DNA of 64,000 nucleotides, from positions 12,637 through 76,636 of the forward strand of contig DAISJM010000011.1 in NCBI GenBank assembly GCA_036821485.1, read 5' to 3'. The position numbers and the translations under genes are program-made. Under the pieces are notes generated by a model. It worked only from the letters and a program-made list of their open reading frames with translations. It was not told where the DNA came from and ran no database searches. This DNA comes from DAISJM01 sp036821485. GTDB lineage: Bacteria > Verrucomicrobiota > Kiritimatiellia > CAIQIC01 > JAGNIJ01. Shown here one piece after another: positions 57,275 through 64,000 of this stretch (within the stretch, counting starts at the first letter, position 1; every line of letters starts with the position of its first letter).

Positions 57275-58538
57275 GCTTGTCCCCTCCGGCATTCACAGGC
57301 CGCCACCGGCCATGATAGACGGCGGTCCACCCCAGCACAACGAACAAGACAAATCCACCGGCCGCCGCCTCTTTCCGATTGAAACGCGTGATCAGGCCCG
57401 CGCTCACGCCGCTCTCGTACGCATGATCCGGCAACAGATTTCGCTTCAATTCCTTCACGCTCTCATCGCCGAGCACATATTTTGACTTTCGCAGTGTGCG
57501 CCCGAAATACTTCTCCATGATCTGGTTCTCGCGCAGGGCCACGGTCAGATGATAACGATAGACCTGCTCATCGGCCTTGTACTTCCACGCCACGGCCATG
57601 TAGTGATCGCGCCGAAAGAGATGCACGCGCGCCTCGTGAACAAAAGGATCGCTCGCCGGCGTGTACCGCTTCAAGAACGCCTCGTACTTCTTGGGATTGC
57701 GATAGCGGTCCAGGATGGCTGCGGCATCCTTCGCGCGAACCTTGTCCATCCACTCCAGGTCCGCGAGATTGAACCGCGAATAGAACACACCGATATCGGG
57801 ATCGACGTGGCGATAGCCGTACTCGCTCATCACGTTCGGCTTCTGACGCAGATACTCCAGTCGCGGCAGCCGGCTCGCATACCGCTCCACCGCGCGCGGC
57901 GTATTCATAAGGCAGGCAACCAGCACCGCGACTTGCACCGCGGCGATGCCGCACACCAGTCGCACCGATCGCGCAGGCACAGGCCCGCAGATAAACGGCG
58001 GTCGCAGACCCCGGCTGATCCCCACCACCATCAGCACGCCCGCAGTGGTGTTCAGCCCGATGTCCCGAAAGTCGAAAAACCTGCGCGGCGTCAGCCACTG
58101 GATGATTTCATCGAACGAGCCGAGGATCGCCCCCGCCAGCGCAGCCGCGACATAGATCAGCGGGTCGCGCATTCGATACGAGAAAGCGTGAAAGAGCAGC
58201 AGCGCGAGGACCCCGTATTCGATGAAATGGAGGGCCTCCTCCGGCGATCCCCAAAGTTGCAGCGTGCCGAACACGTAACCCGCGGCAACCGCCGCAAGCC
58301 ATACGTACTGCGACCACGAACGGGATCTCACAGACCGCACCACGACCAGCGCGCCACCGCCCGCGGCCAGCACGACAAAGGAGAAGACCACGTCGCGGAA
58401 GAGCAGACGGCCCCAGTGCGCCGACACGTATTCCTGGATCGTTCGCGCCAGCGGAATCGTCGCGTAGATGATCAGCGTCCAAGCCGCTGCCAGCAGCCAG
58501 GAAAGACGCTCTCTGCCTCGTGGCACTTGCTGAAACAT
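57261..58538 (-). CDS. VanZ-domain membrane protein with long extracytoplasmic part
   Basis: The 425-residue protein has five to six membrane segments in the first 215 residues with a VanZ-like core: FIEYGVLALLLFHAF, GAILGSFDEIIQW, FDFRDIGLNTTAG. A soluble, basic region (about 235-385) with YRHVDPDIGVFYSRFN follows, then a last membrane segment (GGFVLFVVLGWTAVY). VanZ proteins are linked to envelope and glycopeptide resistance but are rarely characterised. It is first in the operon with the phosphoesterase and membrane protein. Confidence 0.85.
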   Translation of the reverse strand: MFQQVPRGRERLSWLLAAAWTLIIYATIPLARTIQEYVSAHWGRLLFRDVVFSFVVLAAGGGALVVVRSVRSRSWSQYVWLAAVAAGYVFGTLQLWGSPEEALHFIEYGVLALLLFHAFSYRMRDPLIYVAAALAGAILGSFDEIIQWLTPRRFFDFRDIGLNTTAGVLMVVGISRGLRPPFICGPVPARSVRLVCGIAAVQVAVLVACLMNTPRAVERYASRLPRLEYLRQKPNVMSEYGYRHVDPDIGVFYSRFNLADLEWMDKVRAKDAAAILDRYRNPKKYEAFLKRYTPASDPFVHEARVHLFRRDHYMAVAWKYKADEQVYRYHLTVALRENQIMEKYFGRTLRKSKYVLGDESVKELKRNLLPDHAYESGVSAGLITRFNRKEAAAGGFVLFVVLGWTAVYHGRWRPVNAGGDKHADA

Positions 58539-58592
58539 GCTGCCCGAAGCATGCCATGAGGCGCCGGCACTTGCAATCCGGCCGGCAAAGGA

Positions 58593-60119
58593 TCACGCCC
58601 GATGGCTGTATTCCGTCAGCTCGCGGAGACGGTTCTTCATCGCGTCCGTCAGCATGTCCCATGTGAATCGCCAGCGCCAGTTGCCGCCGGTAACGCCCGG
58701 AACGTTCATGCGCGCCGACGAGCCAAGGCCCATGATGTCCTGCAGCGGAACCACGGCGGTGTTCGCGTTGGAGCGGAACGCGAGCGAGATGAGATCCCAC
58801 TCGATCTGGCTGCCGTCGGTCTTGAGGTAATCGAGAATCATACGGCGCTCCTTCTCGATGTCCTCGTGCGAGCGCGTGCTGTTCTTGCCCGGCTCGCTGC
58901 GGAACCAACCCACGGTCGTGTCGTTGTCGTGTGTGCCGGTGTAGACCACGCAGTTCGGCGGATAGCTGTCCGGCCGGTACTCCGCCGCCTTGTCGTCGTT
59001 GCCAAAGGCAAACTGGAGAATGCGCATGCCGGGGAACTGGAAGTGATCTCTCAGCCGCTCCACCTCCGGCGTGATGACACCGAGATCTTCGGCGATGATC
59101 GGAAGCCGGCCCAACCGCTTGTTCAACACGTCAAACAGATCGGAGTTCGGCCCCTTGACCCAGTGACCGTTGATCGCCGTCGTCTCCGACGCCCCGATTT
59201 CCCAGTAGGCCTCAAACCCGCGGAAGTGATCGATGCGGACGATATCCACCATCTCGAAAATCTTCTTCATCCGCCGCACCCACCACTCGTAACCCGTGGC
59301 ACGATGCACGTCCCATCGATACAGCGGATTGCCCCACAACTGCCCGGTCGCGCTGAAGTAGTCCGGCGGCACGCCCGCCACGATCGTCGGGAACCCGCGC
59401 TCGTCGAGGTAGAACAATTCCGGATGCGCCCAGACATCGGCACTGTCGTGCGCAACGAAGATCGGGATATCGCCGACAATGGAAATCTGGCGGCGATGAC
59501 AATAGCCGACCAACTGGTGCCACTGCTCGAAGAAGAGAAACTGCCGGATCTTCACATCGCGAATCGCCGTCTTGAACTTCCGCTGCGCCGCGCGCATCGC
59601 CGAAGGCTCGCGCTGGGCAAGCTCCTTCTCCCACTGCGTCCACGGTACACCGCCGTGCGCATCCTTCAGCGCAAAGAAGATTGCGAAATCATCCAGCCAA
59701 TCGGCATTCTTCTCGCAGAACACTTCAAAGGCTTTCTTCATTTTCGGCGAGGCACGCCGATTGAAATTCCGGCAGACGGAATGCAGCACCGCCATGCGCG
59801 CGATGATCACCGGCCCGAAATCAACCGTATCCTCCGGGAACTTCGGAAACCTCGCCAGGCGCGACTTCGGCAGCAACCCCTCCTCGACGAGAAGGTCGAA
59901 ACTGATCACGAGCGGGTTGCCAGCAAAGGTGGAAAGCGATTGATACGGCGAATCGCCATATCCCGTCGGCCCCATCGGCAAGACCTGCCAAAGATGTTGT
60001 TTCGCGCCGTGCAGCACATCCGCAAACGCCTTCGCATGCGGGCCGATTTCTCCGATGCCGTAAGGACCGGGAAGCGACGTCGGATGAAGCAAGACACCAG
60101 ATTGCCGGGGAAAACTCAT
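58593..60119 (-). CDS. malQ: 4-alpha-glucanotransferase (amylomaltase)
   Basis: MalQ (GH77) transfers maltodextrin segments between glucans. The 508 residues match the compact bacterial type: RQSGVLLHPTSLPGPYGIGEIG, QVLPMGPTGYGDSPYQSLS, catalytic nucleophile region VRIDHFRGFEAYW (D), acid/base IIAEDLGVITPEV (E), and YTGTHDNDT with the third acid. Its late segments TVGWFRSEPG are also typical. It likely works with glgA in glycogen or maltodextrin turnover. ATG follows AGGAGCTGCTTGCG, an adequate RBS. Monocistronic. Confidence 0.95.
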   Translation of the reverse strand: MSFPRQSGVLLHPTSLPGPYGIGEIGPHAKAFADVLHGAKQHLWQVLPMGPTGYGDSPYQSLSTFAGNPLVISFDLLVEEGLLPKSRLARFPKFPEDTVDFGPVIIARMAVLHSVCRNFNRRASPKMKKAFEVFCEKNADWLDDFAIFFALKDAHGGVPWTQWEKELAQREPSAMRAAQRKFKTAIRDVKIRQFLFFEQWHQLVGYCHRRQISIVGDIPIFVAHDSADVWAHPELFYLDERGFPTIVAGVPPDYFSATGQLWGNPLYRWDVHRATGYEWWVRRMKKIFEMVDIVRIDHFRGFEAYWEIGASETTAINGHWVKGPNSDLFDVLNKRLGRLPIIAEDLGVITPEVERLRDHFQFPGMRILQFAFGNDDKAAEYRPDSYPPNCVVYTGTHDNDTTVGWFRSEPGKNSTRSHEDIEKERRMILDYLKTDGSQIEWDLISLAFRSNANTAVVPLQDIMGLGSSARMNVPGVTGGNWRWRFTWDMLTDAMKNRLRELTEYSHRA

Positions 60120-60292
60120 CGCAAGCAGCTCCTAGTAAAGCGTTTTAAGGGGATTACAACTAGCGTCGAAGATGCATCCTGTCGAGTTTTTTCAGACAAG
60201 GCCCCAAACCCTCCTTTTCAGGCAAGAAGAATCCTTGCATCGGCACGCGCGGCAACACACAATCCGCCCTGCTGAACCATCAGAGGTACCCC

Positions 60293-60931
60293 ATGAGCAA
60301 ACGCGCGTTTACGTTGATTGAGCTACTCCTTGTCATCGCCATCATCGCTATTCTGGCCTCTTTTCTCTTTCCCGTGCTGACCACGGCCCGAATCCGGGCC
60401 TTTGACGCCGAATGCTCCAGCAACCTGCGCCAGATCGGCACGGCCCTGTATCAGCACGCCACCTCGCTCGGCGGCGGCTATTTCCCCGTCGCCGACAGCG
60501 CCGTGGAGCCTGCCGCCTACTCCGGCACGCGTACCGCCTTCCGCACCGCGGTTTTTGAATACCTCCCCACCAACTCCCCCGTCTTGTACTGCAAGCGGCA
60601 GTTGAAGGAATCAGGTCAGACCACCGCGCAGGCCACCAATATCACTTATTTCTACTGGGGTTATGACATCATTGGGGGGCGCGTGTACGGTGTCGATACC
60701 ACGTCGAGCAGCAATCGCTGGTACAGCAAAGGACTTGCCACCAACGTTCCGTCCATGATCCTCATGAGCGATGCGTTTCAGGGCGCAGTGCTCGGCGATG
60801 CAAAGGATGTGCAGTACCACGCAGGCAGGTCAATCGAAGTCTCGCTCAGCGAACCCGGAACCATCGTGCTGCTGAGCGGTGGCGGCGCGGTGAAAATTTC
60901 ACCCACCATTGGTATACCGAAGAAGAGGTAA
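60293..60931 (+). CDS. type II secretion/type IV pilin-like protein
   Basis: The 212-residue protein begins KRAFTLIELLLVIAIIAILASFLFPVL, the prepilin cleavage/methylation motif (cleaved after the small basic leader, before F, E5-type glutamate). The rest, with ECSSNLRQIGTALYQH, is like the G/H-domain pseudopilins common in PVC bacteria. ATG with AGAGGTACCCC upstream. It stands alone and converges with the GtrA gene across a double hairpin. Role in secretion or surface structure is inferred. Confidence 0.88.
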   Translation: MSKRAFTLIELLLVIAIIAILASFLFPVLTTARIRAFDAECSSNLRQIGTALYQHATSLGGGYFPVADSAVEPAAYSGTRTAFRTAVFEYLPTNSPVLYCKRQLKESGQTTAQATNITYFYWGYDIIGGRVYGVDTTSSSNRWYSKGLATNVPSMILMSDAFQGAVLGDAKDVQYHAGRSIEVSLSEPGTIVLLSGGGAVKISPTIGIPKKR

Positions 60932-60962
60932 GGACAGACCGTCTGAGTCTCCCATCCTGAGT

Positions 60963-61016
60963 AGGGACGGGCCGCTGGCCCGTCCGCTCTTCCGGACGAG
61001 CGAGCCGCTCGTCCCT
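60963..61016. repeat. double-hairpin intergenic repeat
   Basis: GGACGGGCC-GCT-GGCCCGTCC (60965-60985) and GGACGAGC-GAGCC-GCTCGTCC (60994-61014) are two perfect hairpins, and AGGGAC/GTCCCT can also close an outer stem. This resembles the GTAGGGACGGGCC repeat dispersed in many genomes. It lies between convergent genes and may end both transcripts. Confidence 0.7.
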
Positions 61017-61025
61017 GCCCCCCCA

Positions 61026-61520
61026 TCATCCTTTGAAGATGATGTACTTGCGGCAGACGAAGTTGATCATCAGCGAGGCGATCATGTTGGCCAGGTAAGC
61101 CACCGTCGTGCTGAAACCAAACCAGCGGATCATCACCCAGCCCAGGAAAGTCCCCAGCGCAAAGCTGATGATCGATACGAGATAGAACAGACCCAATTCC
61201 TTCAAGCGGCTGTGGCGCCCGGGATGGAACACCCACAGAATGTTGAAGATATAGGCCGTGAAGTTCGAGAAGAGGAACGTGATGGCCTTGTCGACAATGT
61301 AGTGTACGGAACGCAAGGTCTCGCTGATCGCTCCAACCTGCAGCCCCAACAACTGCACGATCGGGTCCGACTGCCCCAGCGCCGGAATCACCTTCCACGC
61401 CAGGATGTAGAACACCACCACGTCCACCACCGTCGCGATCCCTCCCGAGATGGCGTACTTGATGAACTGGATGAACGGGTTCGCCTCGCGCTGCATGAAC
61501 TGCTTGAGAATGTGTTTCAT
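61026..61520 (-). CDS. GtrA-family membrane protein
   Basis: The 164-residue protein has four hydrophobic segments and the GtrA pattern: FIQFIKYAISGGIATVVDVVVFYIL at the start and ANMIASLMINFVCRKYIIFKG at the end. GtrA proteins flip or organise polyprenyl-linked sugars for O-antigen or teichoic-acid decoration; no glycosyltransferase neighbour is present. ATG start; Shine-Dalgarno GGAAGACGGAAGGCCC is suitable. It is 33 bp downstream of the GreA-like gene on the same strand. Confidence 0.88.
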   Translation of the reverse strand: MKHILKQFMQREANPFIQFIKYAISGGIATVVDVVVFYILAWKVIPALGQSDPIVQLLGLQVGAISETLRSVHYIVDKAITFLFSNFTAYIFNILWVFHPGRHSRLKELGLFYLVSIISFALGTFLGWVMIRWFGFSTTVAYLANMIASLMINFVCRKYIIFKG

Positions 61521-61553
61521 GGGATGAGGGCCTTCCGTCTTCCGTTTTCCCAG

Positions 61554-63728
61554 CTACTCCCCAACCACCCACGCCTGGATCTCCGCGGGAAGCGGGCCAA
61601 CTTCTTCCAGCCGGCACTTCACATCGCCGGCTTCCGTCGGCACCGCGACTTCATCGCCCGCCACATGCCCCGCCAGCGCCTGCGCCATGCGGGTCTCGCT
61701 CGAGATGATCCCAAGCGCCGAATCCTGGTCCCATTCGCCGAGGATGTGATAGGTCTCCACCCGGCCATCGGCATAGCGCAACTTCACGCTCGTTGCCAAC
61801 CCCGCCTTGTCGGTCGGCAACTCCTTGAAGTCCGAAGGCGTCACGCGACGCAGCATGTCTTCCAGGTCACCGCGACGCCGCAGAAGTATGCCCTGCGCTT
61901 CCTTCGCAGCCTTGAATTCATGGTTCTCGCTCAGATCGCCGTAGCTCCGGGCAATCGCGATTTCCTTGCTGTTCTGCGGAATATCGACCGTGATCAGCTT
62001 CTCGAGCTGCGCCTGCCGCTCGCGGTAGCTGCGCTGCGAGGTCAGCGGCCCGCGTACAGCACTGGGCGCCTCCGTCTTCTCGACCAGCACCTCTTCCAGC
62101 CCGGGGTACCGCTTCACGATCTGCCCCACGATCGACTGCCGGTCAAGCTGCGGCCACGCCGCGCACTCGCGGATGCGCAGGATCATCTCCTGCCGCTGCG
62201 GGGTGGTCATCTCGTCCAGGATCGCGCCCAGCCATTCGATCTGTCCAAAGCGATCACGAAGCTGGTTGCGCGTCTTCAGACGATCACCGTTATACGTCTT
62301 GCTCAGCTCCGAGAGGATCAACTGCCCCAGGAACGGCCGCGTGCCCAACGACCACTTGTCCAGCCGATCCATGTTCCGTGTGATCCAGTACAACATCTCG
62401 ATGTTCGCGCATAGTCCGGCAAACGCATCGCGGAAGATCATCGCGCAGCGATCCTCCATCCCCCGCAGCGCAAGAAAATCCATCGCCTCATTCAGCGTCG
62501 TCAGGTTGAGCTGCATCAACAGGTCCAGCAGAAGCTGCGACGTCGCGTCGCCATCGTGTGCCGCCAGGAAATCGATGAAGGGCCGAATCATCCGCGCCGG
62601 CAGGTTCGATGCCACATCGAGAAACATCCCCGGCTGGCGGAAGGCCTGCGCGTGCATCGGCACATCCACCTGCGTCGCGGGAATACCCAGCTTCGCCGCA
62701 GCCATCGCCGCCCGCACCACGAAATCGGCCCGGTCGCCCCGCGCGCCCTTCACCACAAACGCCAGGCGCTCGCCCAACGTCTCCATGGCCCCTGCACCCA
62801 GCGGCTCGGACCGGTTGTCGATGAACTCTTCCACGCGCTTCAGGATCGTTTCCATGTCGCGCTCGGGCGCAAGAGCCTGCACCCACACGTCGTCATACGC
62901 CTTCACGCGGTCCAGAATCCGCAGCGGATTCGTACGCCGCGTCGGAATCTCCACCAGCCCGTCCTTCTTCAGGCCGCGCCGCGCCGAATCCCAGAAGCCT
63001 TTCCAGTCCGCTTCCGCCATCAGCCTCGGAATCAACACCTCCTGGAGTTGCGCCACCGTCAACGGCCCGTAACTGCGCAACGCAATGCGCACCACTTCCG
63101 CAGGATCCTCAACGACGAGTTGCCGCATCTTCTCCGGCTCGCGATGAAGCTGCGCCAGCAGGTGACTCTCCTCCAGCAACTGCAGCGTCTCCGCCGCGTA
63201 GGCCATCGTCATCCGATGTTCGCTCTTCTTCTCAAAATCAATCTCGACCCGGCCATAAAACGCGTCGACCTTCCTCACCACGCCAAAGCCCCACGTCTTG
63301 TCGAGACACAGCGTCCCCGACTTCAACGTCAGCAGCAACAGCAACCGCCTCACCGCTTCCGGCGCAGCCACGCCGCGATCAAAACCGACATGCTGCGGGA
63401 ACGACCGCCGCTCCTGGTCCTTCTCGAGAATCTTCACCGCTGCATCGCGACACTTCGCCGTCCACTCCGGCGACGGTGCACGCCAGACCGACATCTCTGC
63501 CAACACTGTCAGCGCATCCATTGCCCGCGCGCGCTCCGTCAGCGCATCCTGCAACATATCCGCCCACGACTCCGCCAACTCAGACTCACCCTCCCGCCGA
63601 AGCAGGGAAAATGCTTGAAGAAAAGAGGTCACGGGAAGTTCGGGCTTATCAAGTTGCGCGAGAAACCATTCTTCGCGCCGGGCGGGGTCGGCAGGCAGGC
63701 CAGTCTTTTGCTCGGTCGTAGTCTCCAT
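61554..63728 (-). CDS. GreA/GreB-domain protein with ~560-residue N-terminal extension
   Basis: The 724-residue protein ends in a GreA/GreB-type transcript-cleavage module: coiled coil with QAQLEKLITVDIPQNSKEIAIARSYGDLSENHEFKAAKEAQG (about 580-620), carrying the acidic tip DLSEN, and a C-terminal FKBP-like domain (GIISSETRMAQALAGHVAGDEVAVPT). The first 560 residues are helical and unrecognised, apart from a DKTWGFGVVRKVD beta segment. Similar long GreA proteins occur in PVC and Chlamydia relatives. The ATG at 63728 has GGAG nine bases upstream; TTG 63743 is an alternative. Confidence 0.88.
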   Translation of the reverse strand: METTTEQKTGLPADPARREEWFLAQLDKPELPVTSFLQAFSLLRREGESELAESWADMLQDALTERARAMDALTVLAEMSVWRAPSPEWTAKCRDAAVKILEKDQERRSFPQHVGFDRGVAAPEAVRRLLLLLTLKSGTLCLDKTWGFGVVRKVDAFYGRVEIDFEKKSEHRMTMAYAAETLQLLEESHLLAQLHREPEKMRQLVVEDPAEVVRIALRSYGPLTVAQLQEVLIPRLMAEADWKGFWDSARRGLKKDGLVEIPTRRTNPLRILDRVKAYDDVWVQALAPERDMETILKRVEEFIDNRSEPLGAGAMETLGERLAFVVKGARGDRADFVVRAAMAAAKLGIPATQVDVPMHAQAFRQPGMFLDVASNLPARMIRPFIDFLAAHDGDATSQLLLDLLMQLNLTTLNEAMDFLALRGMEDRCAMIFRDAFAGLCANIEMLYWITRNMDRLDKWSLGTRPFLGQLILSELSKTYNGDRLKTRNQLRDRFGQIEWLGAILDEMTTPQRQEMILRIRECAAWPQLDRQSIVGQIVKRYPGLEEVLVEKTEAPSAVRGPLTSQRSYRERQAQLEKLITVDIPQNSKEIAIARSYGDLSENHEFKAAKEAQGILLRRRGDLEDMLRRVTPSDFKELPTDKAGLATSVKLRYADGRVETYHILGEWDQDSALGIISSETRMAQALAGHVAGDEVAVPTEAGDVKCRLEEVGPLPAEIQAWVVGE

Positions 63729-63743
63729 ATTCACATTCTCCAA

Positions 63744-64000
63744 AAAACAGAGGCGTCAAAGCGCAGTAGCGGCGTGCCAGAGTACCAATATCCCACCCGA
63801 TTGCCATAGCAAATCTTAGCCAACCCACTTTCCACTCCCCTCCGCCTCTTCTTCCCCTCTTGCCTCTTTCCCCCTCTGTGCCTCTGCCCCTTTGCTCCTT
63901 TCCCCCATTGGTCATTGGTGCTTGGTCATTCCCCCTCCGCCTCTTTGCCCCTCCCCGCTCCTTGCTTCTTTCCCGCTCTGTGCCTTTGTGCCTCTGCCCC
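63744..64000. other. pyrimidine-rich low-complexity end of window
   Basis: No gene is seen. From about 63830 the plus strand is almost all C and T, with imperfect repeats of CTCTGTGCCTCTGCCCC (near 63874 and 63976) and CTCTTTGCCCC; a TTGGTCATTGGTGCTTGGTCATT-type stretch lies at 63910-63932. No hairpin or promoter is convincing. Confidence 0.5.

Noticed and set aside
58602..60275. 557-residue open frame on the plus strand
   Set aside because: Antisense to malQ; arginine/histidine-rich composition without domains.
62556..63809. 417-residue open frame on the plus strand
   Set aside because: Antisense to the GreA-domain gene; very high Arg/His/Gln content typical of shadows.

Overview
The window looks like the chromosome of a GC-rich Gram-negative bacterium of the PVC group, probably close to Kiritimatiellota, Lentisphaerota or Verrucomicrobiota. 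This is inferred from gene content: lipoprotein and secreted glycoside hydrolases, a SUMF1-domain exported protein, FG-GAP-repeat exported proteins, a GreA-domain protein with a very long N-terminus, a DUF6599/DUF362/polyferredoxin cluster and a type-IV-pilin-like protein. No rRNA is present, so the placement is not proven. The only RNA gene seen is tRNA-Ser(GCT). There is no phage, transposase, CRISPR array or replication origin.

Layout. 1-3.5 kb: end of an unknown gene, speA (arginine decarboxylase), a small coiled-coil protein and fabI. 3.6-6 kb: a secreted GH5-like glycosidase behind an 18-bp perfect palindrome. 6.2-9.5 kb: leftward acyl-CoA dehydrogenase, etfB and ferredoxin-fused etfA, a likely electron-transfer unit. 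9.7-15.2 kb: a methyltransferase and two lipoprotein GH5-like enzymes. 15.2-18.8 kb: a lower-GC segment carrying one 1120-residue SUMF1-domain protein, bounded by a 47-bp direct repeat of the preceding glycosidase 3' end, which looks like a late insertion. 19-20.4 kb: a UPF0251/DUF5320-like regulator fusion, a NifX-like protein and trmO, behind a strong promoter/operator. 20.5 kb: tRNA-Ser. 20.7-27.3 kb: exported proteins (M28 peptidase and beta-helix protein sharing FG-GAP repeats, a small lipoprotein, an SGNH-like hydrolase). 27.4-38.2 kb: ferritin-like protein, oxidoreductases, transporters, a HAD hydrolase, an EF-hand protein and a histidine-less HisKA-like protein. 38.4-43.6 kb: DUF6599, Tat-exported DUF362, membrane polyferredoxin and Tat-exported aldo/keto reductase, probably an envelope redox unit. 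43.6-47.4 kb: radical SAM protein, glgA and SagB-type nitroreductase. 47.7-52 kb: trkA with two tandem trkH genes. 52-54 kb: ECF sigma/anti-sigma operon. 54.3-63.7 kb: hemolysin III-like protein, a VanZ/phosphoesterase/membrane-protein operon, malQ, a pilin-like protein, GtrA and the GreA-domain protein.

The most unusual signal is a repeat that no gene explains. A 19-bp palindrome, TTTTCCAA-N3-TTGGAAAA, occurs in two intergenic arrays 27 kb apart (10774-10904 and 38201-38281). Neighbouring copies lie exactly 31 bp apart, with 12-bp spacers of unrelated sequence. Thirty-one base pairs is close to three turns of B-DNA, so all copies would face the same side of the helix. This fits a cooperative DNA-binding protein or a structured leader, and not CRISPR. 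I know of no published description.

Also notable: a perfect 40-bp palindrome at 54215-54254, palindromic operators overlapping promoters before two glycosidases and the UPF0251 gene, and several families of intergenic hairpin repeats.
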